A stretch of DNA of 64,000 nucleotides from assembly GCF_000972385.1 (NCBI RefSeq), contig NZ_JXTE01000017.1, positions 1 to 64,000 on the forward strand, given 5' to 3'. Positions 33,730 to 42,193 of this stretch are shown here, one piece after another (position 1 is the stretch's first letter; every line of letters starts with the position of its first letter). The position numbers and the translations under genes are program-made. The notes beneath the pieces were generated by a model, which saw only the letters and a program-made list of their open reading frames with translations, was not told the origin of the DNA and made no database searches. Source of the DNA: Streptomyces sp. WM6386 (GTDB lineage: Bacteria > Actinomycetota > Actinomycetes > Streptomycetales > Streptomycetaceae).

Positions 33730-33838
33730 GAGGTCACCGTACTCAGGGTGAGGAGGGGCGATGAGCGACCGGGCCTGTGATCTTTGCCCCACGCGCGTGG
33801 CGTACGGTGCCGGTGTCAGCGACGACGAGGAGAAGGCG

Positions 33839-34366
33839 ATGACGCACAAGGCGTTGATCACGGGCATCGGCGGCCGGGAACCGAAGATCGACGGCGCGGC
33901 CTTCGTGGCCCCCACCGCCTCGGTGATCGGCGACGTGACGCTGGAGGCGGGGGCGAGCCTCTGGTACGGGGCCGTGGTCCGCGGCGACGTCGAGCGGATC
34001 TCCGTCGGCGCGCAGAGCAACATCCAGGACAACTGCACCCTGCACGCCGACCCGGGATACCCCGTGACGATCGGCGAGCGGGTGTCGGTGGGGCACAACG
34101 CGGTGGTGCACGGGGCGACGGTCGAGGACGACTGCCTGATCGGAATGGGCGCGACCGTGCTGAACGGCGCGGTGATCGGCGCGGGGTCGCTGGTGGCGGC
34201 ACAGGCACTGGTCCCACAGGGGATGCAGGTGCCGCCGGGTTCACTGGTGGCGGGCGTACCGGCGAAGGTGAGGCGTGAGCTGACGGAGGAAGAGCGTCAG
34301 GGCGTCACGCTGAACGGCACCATGTACGCGGATCTGGCGAAGGCGCACGACGAAATCCACAGCTAG
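33839..34366 (+). CDS. Gamma-carbonic anhydrase family protein
   Basis: A 175-residue left-handed beta-helix trimer-type protein. Zn-binding histidines are in 'CTLHADPGYP', 'VGHNAVVHGATV'. 'LWYGAVVRGDVE' and 'IGMGATVLNGAVIG' are signatures. Family members are carbonic anhydrases or related YrdA/PaaY proteins. ATG 33839 is chosen for the strong GAGGAGAAGG just upstream; the earlier ATG at 33761 has no such site. Confidence 0.85.
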   Translation: MTHKALITGIGGREPKIDGAAFVAPTASVIGDVTLEAGASLWYGAVVRGDVERISVGAQSNIQDNCTLHADPGYPVTIGERVSVGHNAVVHGATVEDDCLIGMGATVLNGAVIGAGSLVAAQALVPQGMQVPPGSLVAGVPAKVRRELTEEERQGVTLNGTMYADLAKAHDEIHS

Positions 34367-34378
34367 GCAAACCCACCC

Positions 34379-34423
34379 AGGGGCGCGGGGAACTGCGCGA
34401 CCAGCCACGACAACCCCGCGCCC
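34379..34423. terminator. Terminator built on dispersed element, copy 2
   Basis: The repeat core is 34379-34406. Its gggcgcgggg (34381-34390) pairs perfectly with ccccgcgccc (34414-34423), making a 10-bp stem between the convergent carbonic anhydrase and DedA genes. Confidence 0.75.
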
Positions 34424-34427
34424 GAGG

Positions 34428-35072
34428 TCACTCAGAAGCCCCTACGGTCTCGGCCTCACGCACCGCACTCTGAGCCTTCGCGGCCTTGCGCTTGAGCACC
34501 AGCATCGACGTGAGCCCGATCAGCACGGCGAGCACCAGCCCCAGCCACGAGAACCGCTTCAGCCACGACTCCGCGACGATCCCCACGTAGTAGATGACGG
34601 CCGTCGTACCGCCCGCCCAGATGATCCCCCCGAGGACGTTGGCGATCAGGAACTTCCAGTACGGCATCCGCAGCACACCCGCCAGCGGCCCCGCGAAGAT
34701 CCGCAGCAGGGCGACGAAGCGGCCGAAGAAGACGGCCCACATGCCCCACTTCTCGAAGGACCGCTCCGCCGTGGCGATGTGCCCCTCGCTGAAGTGCCGG
34801 GGGAATTTCCTGCCCAGCCAGGCCAGCAGCGGCCGACCACCCTTGCGGCCGATCGCATAGCCGATCGAGTCGCCGATGATCGCTCCCGCGCTGGCGCAGG
34901 CACCGAGGATGAACGGGTCGATCTCACCGTGCTGGGAGGCGAGCAGCGCGGACGAGACGAGGATGATCTCGCCCGGCAGCGGAATGCCCAGGCTCTCCAG
35001 GCCGATGACCAGGCCCACCAGCAGATAGATGCTGACCGCGGGTACGGTCTCGAGCCACTCCTGGACGTGCAC
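34428..35072 (-). CDS. DedA family membrane protein
   Basis: A 214-residue integral membrane protein. 'ESLGIPLPGEIILV' and 'GDSIGYAIGRKGG' and 'FFGRFVALLRIFAGPLAG' are DedA signatures (VTT domain). Relatives flip undecaprenyl phosphate or phospholipids and support membrane homeostasis. Start GTG 35072, with GGGAGGAA 8 bases upstream. The last ~20 residues are a basic cytosolic tail. Confidence 0.9.
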   Translation of the reverse strand: MHVQEWLETVPAVSIYLLVGLVIGLESLGIPLPGEIILVSSALLASQHGEIDPFILGACASAGAIIGDSIGYAIGRKGGRPLLAWLGRKFPRHFSEGHIATAERSFEKWGMWAVFFGRFVALLRIFAGPLAGVLRMPYWKFLIANVLGGIIWAGGTTAVIYYVGIVAESWLKRFSWLGLVLAVLIGLTSMLVLKRKAAKAQSAVREAETVGASE

Positions 35073-35101
35073 CGCCGGTTCCTCCCGTTGTCCTGTGTTT
35101 G

Positions 35102-35130
35102 CGACGCACTCTCCACGTGAGCGTGCGTCG
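35102..35130. terminator. Probable carboxylesterase terminator
   Basis: cgacgcac (35102-35109) pairs with gtgcgtcg (35123-35130) just after the leftward carboxylesterase stop. Confidence 0.5.
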
Positions 35131-35137
35131 GGGCAGC

Positions 35138-36739
35138 CTACCCGTTGAGTGTGACGGTGGCGGGGTCCCAGAGGTTGCACCGGTGCTCACGGTGCGCGGT
35201 CGCACTCAAGGCGTTACCACCGGCGGACGCCGTCCGCAGCGAGAGCACCGTCCCCGTACCGCCGGGCATCGAGGGCTGTCCGTCCGCCCGCGGCACTCCA
35301 CCGCGGATGAACGATCCCCAGTACTGGACCATCTGCCGCGCCAGCACCTGCTGCTCGCGGTTCAGCGGGGACTGGAGGCCGAAGTGCTTGAAGAGGTACT
35401 GCAACTCGTTCACATGGGTCGCCCCGAAGTCGAAGTCGGTCCCCAGATCGCGCAGTGAGGCGAACGGCGGGGAGGTGCGGTCGGCGAACTCGTACCCGTA
35501 GACCGGTCCGCGGCCGGCGAGCACGCCGTCGAGCCGTAGCGCGCTGCACGCGAAGAGCTGGTCGCCGAGGGCCGTGGCATAGCCGATCGTGGGCGTCGGG
35601 TACGCCGAGACCGGGTAGCGCCGCAGCGCCTGCTCGCCGAATTCCTCCCGCATGACCGTCGGATACTGCTCCGCCGTGAGGGGGTTCCCGCCGAGGTCGA
35701 AGCGGGCGAAGGCGAAGAGCCGGCCCTCGTCCTGGTTCGCCCCGTTCATCACCGGCACCCCGGCGGCGGCACCCTGGGCGAAGGCGTCCGAGGGCTGGGT
35801 GGGCAGGAAGCGTCCGCCGGCCACCGGAGCCCAGTCGAACTCCCCTTGTGCGGCGAGGACTTCGGCGGCCGGCTTGCCGCGCAGACAGGCGACCGTCTCG
35901 CACCCGAGCTGCCGCGCGAACGCGGCCCCCTGACTCACTGCCGTCTCCCGCGTCCGGGCGGCGCAGTCGTCGTACGCCCCGCTCTCGATGATGCCCGCCC
36001 GGAACAGTCCCTTCGCCGTGGGTGAGGCGAGCTGGGTGCAGACCGAGCGGCCGCCCGCGGACTCACCGGCGATGGTGACACGGCCCGGGTCGCCGCCGAA
36101 GCGGCCGATGTTGGCCCGCACCCAGCGCAGCGCCGTCTGCTGGTCGAGCATGCCGAAGTTGCCGGAGACCCCGTCGCGCGCCTCGTCGTCGAGACCAGTG
36201 GTGGCGAGAAAACCCATCGCACCCAGGCGGTAGTTGACGGTGACCACGACCGTGCCGGTCTGCCGGGCGAAGGTGTCGGGGACGATGTCCTGTCCGGCCC
36301 CGGCGGTGAGCCCGCCGCCGTGGAACCAGACCATGACCGCGCGGTGTCCGGCGCGTTCGGGGACGTACACATTGAGGTCGAGGCAGTCCTCGGTGTGTGA
36401 GGGCTGCTCGTACCCCGGGTCCCAACTCGACGTCTGGACGCACTTGTTGCCGAAGTCCTGTGCTGTACGCACCCCGTGCCACGGCCTGACCGCTCTCGGT
36501 TCCTTCCAGCGGAGCGCGCCGACGGGCGGCTCGGCGTACGGGATGCCGAGGAACTGCCGCCCCTCGGTGGTGACTTCACCTCGTACCAGACCCGCTTCCG
36601 TACGGACGACGGGATCGGGCGAGCCGACCGCCTGAGCGGGTGCGGGCGTCACGAGCGCGGCCGCGAGGGCCGTCAGGGCGACGGCGATCGCCCCGCGCAG
36701 CGGACGCAGGGCGGGTCGCCGGGAGACGGTGTCGGTCAT
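35138..36739 (-). CDS. Secreted carboxylesterase/lipase (type B)
   Basis: A 533-residue type-B carboxylesterase. The nucleophile elbow is 'VTIAGESAGGRS'; the oxyanion loop is 'WFHGGGLTAGAG'; 'EDCLDLNVYVPE' is the second family signature. A Sec signal with a long alanine/leucine core ends at 'PAQA' near residue 36. Exported esterase acting on esters of unknown nature. The promoter side abuts the terminator of the upstream ricin-domain gene. ATG 36739 follows 'ggagtga'. Confidence 0.9.
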   Translation of the reverse strand: MTDTVSRRPALRPLRGAIAVALTALAAALVTPAPAQAVGSPDPVVRTEAGLVRGEVTTEGRQFLGIPYAEPPVGALRWKEPRAVRPWHGVRTAQDFGNKCVQTSSWDPGYEQPSHTEDCLDLNVYVPERAGHRAVMVWFHGGGLTAGAGQDIVPDTFARQTGTVVVTVNYRLGAMGFLATTGLDDEARDGVSGNFGMLDQQTALRWVRANIGRFGGDPGRVTIAGESAGGRSVCTQLASPTAKGLFRAGIIESGAYDDCAARTRETAVSQGAAFARQLGCETVACLRGKPAAEVLAAQGEFDWAPVAGGRFLPTQPSDAFAQGAAAGVPVMNGANQDEGRLFAFARFDLGGNPLTAEQYPTVMREEFGEQALRRYPVSAYPTPTIGYATALGDQLFACSALRLDGVLAGRGPVYGYEFADRTSPPFASLRDLGTDFDFGATHVNELQYLFKHFGLQSPLNREQQVLARQMVQYWGSFIRGGVPRADGQPSMPGGTGTVLSLRTASAGGNALSATAHREHRCNLWDPATVTLNG

Positions 36740-36886
36740 GAGCCGTCACTCCTTCGGTGTGCGGGCACGACTTTGTGAACACATCCGGTGGGAAACGCCA
36801 TGGGCGCGGCGGGAAAACTATGACCCTTAGTGACTCGTGTCAATGAGGTGAACGAGAAGCGGCCGGATGCCAACAACAACCGAAGA

Positions 36887-36911
36887 GGGGCCGCCTCGAC
36901 GAGGCGGCCCC
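36887..36911. terminator. Strong hairpin terminator of the ricin-domain gene
   Basis: ggggccgcct (36887-36896) pairs with aggcggcccc (36902-36911), 5-base loop, directly after the stop at 36916 in the leftward direction. Confidence 0.8.
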
Positions 36912-36915
36912 CGGG

Positions 36916-38730
36916 TCAGTGAAGGAGGGATCCGACTGCGGTGACGACGGTTCCCGCGACCGGCACGTCCTGGAGGACGGCCGGGTCCTCGGGTTCGGCC
37001 CGATGGTCGACCTGGGCCGCGCGCGGCTCGTACTCCTCCGCCTCGCCCGGAGCGTGCCCGTCGGGCTCCTCGGGGCGCACGGGCTCAGCCGTGGGTGACT
37101 TCGAGGCGGTGTCCGGGAGTTGGAGATCCCCACCCTCCCCCTTCTCCCCCTTCTCCTTCGTCCCGCCCTTCCCCGTCTTCTCTGTCCTGTGTTCCTTCTC
37201 TTCCTTCCCTTCCGTCTCGCCCTTCTCCCGCGTCTCAGCGGTGGGCGGATCCGCTGTCTCGAACAGCCACCCCTGATCCGCGGAGCCGTCGCGCTCGACC
37301 ACTACGACGTCGAGGTCCTTGTCGGGTGCGACGACCAGCCCCTTGCCCCAGCGGAGCAGGAGTTCACCGCGGACGGTGAGGTCGTACTGGACCTCACCGG
37401 CGTGCACCAGGCATCCGGCGAGGACGACCGAACCCTCGTCGGTGTCGGCGCCGAGGCAGAGGGTGGGATCGGCGAGGCTGCGCAAGAGGCCGTCGTCCTG
37501 GTACGACCACTGCTGGGACAGCACCGACGAGCAGGCCGCGAGCACCGTCGCGGATCCGGCCTCGACCTTGTTCCCCCGGATGTCGAGGCAGAGATCGGCG
37601 GTGCGGCTGCGGAGTCTGCCCTGGCCGATCTCCACGGGGTCGCTCGCGGAGGCGGCCGACGGGGAACCGTCGGAGGGCACCGAGTCGGGGCTGGGCACGA
37701 TGTCGTTGCCGCTGGGCGCGCCCCAGGTGACACCGGGGTCGGGGACACCGTTGTCATCGGACCAGCCCTTGGTGACGAGGACGGTCGCGAGCAGGGCCAA
37801 GGAGGTCAGGCCCACGATCATCGCCGCCTTGGTGTGCCGTCTCGGTGCGGCGACACGTGCGGGCCGGTGACGGCCGCCGCGCGGACGGGCCGTCGGCGAC
37901 TGGCTCGAACCGCCGCGGCCGGGCCGGGAGTCGAGATAGCGCCGGGCACCCCAGCCGAGCACGGTCTCGGCGAGCAGCGCCTCGAGGCCGCCCTCGAAAT
38001 GGCTGAGCTGTTCGGCGGCGTGCCGGCAGTGGCGGCACTCCATCAGATGGTGCTGCACATCGGGGAGCAGGGCGCCGCCACGGCGAATCGGGACGTCGAG
38101 GAGACGGTTGTAGAAGCGGCAGTCCTTGGAGGGAGCGAGTTCCCGGTGGGCTCGTACACAGCCCTCCCGGAATTGGTCGCGCGCCCGTTCCAACCCGTCC
38201 GCCGCCTGGGGGATGTCGACCCCCAGCAGACCGGCCGGTACGGATATGTGCTCGGCCTCGACCTCGACATGCCACAACAGGCATTGCGAGGCACCCGGAA
38301 GGGCCTGGAATGCGCGCTCGGCGAGCTTCCGCCTTTCGGGGGTGACACCCCGCGCGGCACGCAGTCCGCGGCCGCCGGTCGTTTTGCCCAACTCCGGCAG
38401 CGCCGCGGAAATGCGGTCCTGTGCGGCCCACTCCTTCACCGTGTCCCGTACGGCGACCAGGAGTTGGGGCCGCACCGCGCCCCCGCCCGCCCGTCCGAGC
38501 ACCCGGTGGAACGCCGCGGCGGCCACGAGTTCCGCCGAACCGGACGAGGAGGCCAGGCAGATGACCGCGTAGTCATGGGTCGCCCGCCAGTGCCGGGCCA
38601 TCAGCAGTGCGACAGCGCGGTCACCGCCCTCGGCACCGCCCAATTGGGCGACGAGATTTCGGTCGGTCTCCCCCGGGGTCGCTCCGGGGCGCGGCGGATA
38701 GGGGGGCCTTGGGGGGGTAGGGGATTGCAC
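36916..38730 (-). CDS. Sigma-like / zinc-finger / transmembrane / ricin-lectin fusion protein
   Basis: A 604-residue protein. The N-terminal ~200 residues look like a degenerate ECF sigma factor ('ATHDYAVICLASSS' resembles region 2; 'ALPGASQCLLWHVEVE' the region 4 start). Near 225-235 'HLMECRHCRHAAEQL' is a zf-HC2-like zinc motif as in anti-sigma factors. A single membrane helix lies at about 303-323. Outside it, a ricin-B trefoil spans about 363-490 ('LCLDIRGNKVEAGS', 'LCLGADTDEG'), and then a Lys/Glu/Gly-rich tail. It could carry a carbohydrate signal across the membrane; this is inference. GTG 38730 is chosen for GGAAGGA nine bases upstream; ATG 38763 is possible. Confidence 0.75.
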   Translation of the reverse strand: MQSPTPPRPPYPPRPGATPGETDRNLVAQLGGAEGGDRAVALLMARHWRATHDYAVICLASSSGSAELVAAAAFHRVLGRAGGGAVRPQLLVAVRDTVKEWAAQDRISAALPELGKTTGGRGLRAARGVTPERRKLAERAFQALPGASQCLLWHVEVEAEHISVPAGLLGVDIPQAADGLERARDQFREGCVRAHRELAPSKDCRFYNRLLDVPIRRGGALLPDVQHHLMECRHCRHAAEQLSHFEGGLEALLAETVLGWGARRYLDSRPGRGGSSQSPTARPRGGRHRPARVAAPRRHTKAAMIVGLTSLALLATVLVTKGWSDDNGVPDPGVTWGAPSGNDIVPSPDSVPSDGSPSAASASDPVEIGQGRLRSRTADLCLDIRGNKVEAGSATVLAACSSVLSQQWSYQDDGLLRSLADPTLCLGADTDEGSVVLAGCLVHAGEVQYDLTVRGELLLRWGKGLVVAPDKDLDVVVVERDGSADQGWLFETADPPTAETREKGETEGKEEKEHRTEKTGKGGTKEKGEKGEGGDLQLPDTASKSPTAEPVRPEEPDGHAPGEAEEYEPRAAQVDHRAEPEDPAVLQDVPVAGTVVTAVGSLLH

Positions 38731-39179
38731 TGAACCAATTCCTTCCAAGCCGCAGGACGGCATGGCTATTGCGCGTCCGCCGGAAAGCAGGTGCGTGATT
38801 GGTGCATACCTATGCCGCGTCAGGTACGGTGCGGTCATTCGGGGCGGTCACTTTCGCACACGTGAATCACAGGAAACAAGAAGTTCGAGTGACCAAAGTT
38901 CAAAACGCAGTGAATTCAGATAAGTTACCGGCGGTATCCGCACCCGCATTCGAAATCCCGGACCGGCCGACCCCAAGTTGTGTGCAGCCAAAGACAGTTG
39001 GCACACGAAATCTCCAACTTTCGCGACCCCGGGGCCGACACATAGCGCGCCCCCATGTTTCTCCCCGGAAGCTCTCATTCCCGTGGGCCGGCATGGGCCG
39101 CATGATCGTCTCCCGACCTCCCACCGACCTCGCGACCAAGACACGGTCCGCCTTGGCGTCGTGCGCGACCCCGGCCCGC
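38731..39179. other. Gene-free region, less GC-rich, promoter side of the ricin-domain gene
   Basis: About 450 bases without a supportable gene. 38840-38960 is clearly poorer in G+C than the rest of the window and must contain the leftward promoter of the ricin-domain gene. I could not match it to a known sigma factor consensus. The right part leads into the galU remnant and may be scrambled sequence from the same decay. Confidence 0.5.
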
Positions 39180-39546
39180 CTCGCCGACTTCCACCACATC
39201 CGGCAGCGCGAACCCCTCGGCCACGCGGTGCTGTGCGCCCGTCGCCACCTCGGCGCCGAGCCGTTCGCCGTCCTGTTCGGCGACGACCTCATTGACCCGC
39301 GCGCGACACTGCTCATCCGGATGCCCGACCGACGCCCTCCAGGCACTCGCCAGGGGCGGCACGGTGCACGGGGTCGGCTTCGAGGGACTGCGCTACGACA
39401 CCGGCGACAAGGCGGACTGGCTGCGCACGGTGGTCCGGCCGGCCTGTTGCCGGCCCGACCCGGGGCTCGAATTCCTCGCCTGGCTCAGGGAGTTCGTCAC
39501 GGCGGCCGAGAACGGCGGAGCCGAAGGCCGGCGGCTCGGGGCCTGA
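39180..39546 (+). pseudogene. galU (UTP-glucose-1-phosphate uridylyltransferase) remnant
   Basis: Two GalU pieces in different frames. 39180-39323 gives 'GHAVLCARRHLGAEPFAVLF' and 'GDDLIDPRATLL'; 39328-39546 gives 'DALQALARGGTVHGV' and 'LRYDTGDKADWLRTVV'. The N-terminal ~95 codons (including the nucleotide-binding GLGTR loop) and ~100 codons between the pieces are missing. The second piece ends at TGA 39544-39546 at the natural C-terminus. It cannot encode an active enzyme. Confidence 0.85.
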
Positions 39547-39554
39547 TCACACAC

Positions 39555-39583
39555 CATGGCCCCGACCGACGGCCGGGGCCATG
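39555..39583. terminator. Hairpin between galU remnant and DUF4442 gene
   Basis: catggccccg (39555-39564) pairs perfectly with cggggccatg (39574-39583), 9-base loop. Serves the leftward DUF4442 gene and perhaps the former galU. Confidence 0.75.
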
Positions 39584-39597
39584 TCAGGACGGGTGGC

Positions 39598-40050
39598 TCA
39601 GCCGTTGGGACGCAGGGTCCAGACCACGGTCATCTCACCGGTCACCGCCCCGTCGGCACGGCGGATCTCGATCGCCACCGGGAACTCCGGGCGCTCCCCC
39701 GCGTCCAGCTCGGCGACCACGTCGGCGACAGGGCGGCCCAGGGTCGCGGTGGCGGTGACGGCTCCCATCGCGAGCTTCTTGTACGCGATCTCGGCCTTGA
39801 CGGCGAGCGGCACGGCTCGCGAGAGCTGGTCCCCGAACGCGGCGAGGACGATGCTGCCGCTGGCGGTCTCACCGAGCGTGAACATCGCGCCGGCGTGCGG
39901 GCCGCCGACGTGGTTGTGGTATTCGCCCTGGTCCGGCAGGGACACCACGGCCTTCTCCGGTGTGGTCTCCAGGAACTCGAGGTGCAGGGTCCGGGCCATG
40001 GGGACGGTGGCGGACAGCATCTCGCCGATCGACATCTGGTCTGCGCTCAT
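39598..40050 (-). CDS. DUF4442 / PaaI-like hot-dog thioesterase
   Basis: A 150-residue hot-dog fold protein. 'HNHVGGPHAGAMFTLGETAS' is the core helix region with a conserved-looking H-x-G pattern, as in DUF4442 and PaaI thioesterases. It may hydrolyse an acyl-CoA. ATG 40050 is used; ATG 40059 adds three residues. It diverges from the triplicated membrane-protein genes across 71 bp. Confidence 0.8.
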   Translation of the reverse strand: MSADQMSIGEMLSATVPMARTLHLEFLETTPEKAVVSLPDQGEYHNHVGGPHAGAMFTLGETASGSIVLAAFGDQLSRAVPLAVKAEIAYKKLAMGAVTATATLGRPVADVVAELDAGERPEFPVAIEIRRADGAVTGEMTVVWTLRPNG

Positions 40051-40121
40051 GATGGGCATGTTACCCACGAGTAGCCTCGCATGACCAGGCAGGTGTGATG
40101 ATCGTCGTATCCTTACCGCCC

Positions 40122-41033
40122 ATGTGGCCAGGAGAGCGACCGCCGGGGGGCGGAACGAATCCGCAGCAGGACGCGAACCCCTATCAGCAGCCGGGATATC
40201 AGCAGCCCAACCCGTACACCGCGCCACCGCCGCCACCGCCGCCCGCGCCGGACAGCGGGAACCGGCGTACGAGAACCGTCGCCCTCGCCGCGACCGCGGC
40301 CGTCGTGGTCGCCGCCCTGGTGACCGGCGCCGTGTTCCTCGGGGGTGGCGGCGACGACGAGGCGGCACCGGACCCGACGCGTTCCTCGGCATCGCCGTCC
40401 GCCTCCGGCAACCCGCGCACGGCCGACGGCCAGAAGCCGACCGTGGACGGCTGGAAGGTCGTGGTCAACACGGACCTCGGCGTCGCCTTCGACGTTCCGG
40501 CGGACTGGGCGCTGGAGTCGAGGGACTGGGTGTCCTACGTCGCGGAGGACGACGATCCCGACGAGACACCGCTGGTCGCCATGAAGGGACCCGCAGTCCT
40601 CAAGGCGCAGTGGTGCACCTCGGACGACGACAAGGACGGCAGGACCGACGACACCCCGTTGGCGAGCGCCGGATCACGGGGCAACAAGGGCGCGCGGAGC
40701 ACCGAGGAGATCGCCCGCGCCGACTCCGCGGCCTGGGTCTACGGCATGTACACCCAGCCGGACAAGGAGAAGGTGACCACCGCGACCGCCACTTCGTTCA
40801 CCACCGCGTCGGGTCTGACCGGCAGCGTCGCCACGTCGGAGTCCTCCGGGGTCGAGCGGCAGGACAAGTGCGACACGGACGGCAAGGCGACGACCTTCGC
40901 CTTCAAGAACGCCGAGGGTGACTTCGCGTCGTGGTCGTTCTTCGGCGCCGCGGGCGTCGACGAGGAGGTTCCGCAGACCACGGTCGAGGAGATCCTGAGC
41001 ACGGTACGCGTGTTCACGCCCGGGGAGTCCTGA
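40122..41033 (+). CDS. PYQQPGYQQ membrane protein, paralogue 1
   Basis: A 303-residue type II membrane protein. The cytosolic N-terminus begins 'MWPGERPPGG' and has Pro/Gln/Tyr repeats ('NPYQQPGYQQPNPY'), followed by a poly-proline run. One membrane helix is at about 55-78. After an acidic/Ser-rich linker comes an extracellular domain with 'VDGWKVVVNTDLG' and 'FDVPADWALES', resembling PsbP/LpqN-like folds, and a conserved Cys pair ('QWCTSDDDK', 'DKCDTDGK') that probably forms a disulfide. It is the most divergent of three tandem copies. Function unknown; no lipobox. Confidence 0.75.
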   Translation: MWPGERPPGGGTNPQQDANPYQQPGYQQPNPYTAPPPPPPPAPDSGNRRTRTVALAATAAVVVAALVTGAVFLGGGGDDEAAPDPTRSSASPSASGNPRTADGQKPTVDGWKVVVNTDLGVAFDVPADWALESRDWVSYVAEDDDPDETPLVAMKGPAVLKAQWCTSDDDKDGRTDDTPLASAGSRGNKGARSTEEIARADSAAWVYGMYTQPDKEKVTTATATSFTTASGLTGSVATSESSGVERQDKCDTDGKATTFAFKNAEGDFASWSFFGAAGVDEEVPQTTVEEILSTVRVFTPGES

Positions 41034-41099
41034 CTTGCTACGTCCCTGACAAGGGGCGGTGACCGAATCGATGCACCGACGCCACTAAGGTGACTGCCC

Positions 41100-42122
41100 A
41101 TGTGGCCAGGACAGCAGCCGCCCGGGGGCGAGCAGAACCCGCAGGACCAGAACAACCCGTACCAGCAGCCGGGGTACCAGCAACCCAATCCGTACCAACA
41201 GCCCGGCTATCAGCAGGCCAACTCCTACGGGCAGCAGCCCCAGTGGGACACGCCCCAGCCGCCGCAGCCCGGAGTTCCCGGAGGCGGCGGCGGTGGCAGC
41301 CGTACGAAGATCACGGCGATCGTGGCCGCCCTGGCCGTCGTCGTGGCCGCCGGTGTGACCGGCTTCCTCGTCCTCGGCGGTGACAAGGACGACGAGTCGG
41401 ACGGCGGCTCGGACAAGCAGACCGGCCAGAGCGCGCCTCCGTCGAAGTCCGTCTCGACCGATCCGTCCGCGTCGGCCTCCGGCTCGGACGACAACCCGCG
41501 GGGCGGTGAGGAGGAGAAGGCGACGATCGACGGCTGGAAGGTCGTCATCAACCCCAAGTGGGGCACCGCCTTCGATGTCCCGGCGGACTGGCAGGTCGAG
41601 TCGCCGGGCATGATCATCGGCTTCGAGGAGGACGACGCCAAGGCCGGTGACAAGCCCATCATCACCATGTCGGCGCCGGCGTACCTCAAGGAACAGTGGT
41701 GCACCTCCGACGACGACAAGAACGGTGACAAGGAGGAGACCGCCCTCGCCACCGCGGGCACCAAGGGCGCGAACGGCGCCAAGGACACCGACGAGGTCGC
41801 CCTCAACCAGGTCGCGTGGTGGGTGTACGGCGGCTACACGCAGCCGGACAAGAAGAGCATCACCCTCGACGAGAAGGCCAAGGCGTTCACGACGACGTCC
41901 GGCGTCAAGGGCAGCATCGCCTGGGCCCGTTCGAAGAACACGCCCCAGAAGGGCAAGTGCGCGAGCGACGGCAAGGCGGTCACGTTCGGGTTCAAGAACT
42001 CCGCCGGTGACTTCGTGGCGTTCAGCCTGTACGGGGCCACGGGCGTCGACGAGGAGCTTCCGGACGCCACGATCACGAAGATCCTGAGCACGGTCCGGCT
42101 GCACGGCGAGCCGACGGGCTGA
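41100..42122 (+). CDS. PYQQPGYQQ membrane protein, paralogue 2
   Basis: A 340-residue paralogue with the same plan. The N-terminus 'MWPGQQPPGGEQNPQ' is followed by two 'NPYQQPGYQQ' units, a glycine run, basic 'SRTKI' and a membrane helix at about 69-91. The outer domain carries 'NPKWGTAFDVPADWQVESPG' and two cysteines ('EQWCTSDDDK', 'GKCASDGK'). It ends in 'TVRLHGEPTG', nearly the same as copy 3. Gaps of 66 and 71 bases to its neighbours allow one transcript. Confidence 0.75.
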   Translation: MWPGQQPPGGEQNPQDQNNPYQQPGYQQPNPYQQPGYQQANSYGQQPQWDTPQPPQPGVPGGGGGGSRTKITAIVAALAVVVAAGVTGFLVLGGDKDDESDGGSDKQTGQSAPPSKSVSTDPSASASGSDDNPRGGEEEKATIDGWKVVINPKWGTAFDVPADWQVESPGMIIGFEEDDAKAGDKPIITMSAPAYLKEQWCTSDDDKNGDKEETALATAGTKGANGAKDTDEVALNQVAWWVYGGYTQPDKKSITLDEKAKAFTTTSGVKGSIAWARSKNTPQKGKCASDGKAVTFGFKNSAGDFVAFSLYGATGVDEELPDATITKILSTVRLHGEPTG

Positions 42123-42193
42123 GCCGTGGGGAGGCCGTCCGCTAGCCGGATGTGCGGGGCACCGGCCTCCCCGCCCCCCTAGGGTTGTCGGCC

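Noticed and set aside
38848..39144. Leftward 98-codon frame upstream of the ricin-domain gene
   Set aside because: Atypical codon use for this genome and no recognisable domain; more likely promoter sequence.
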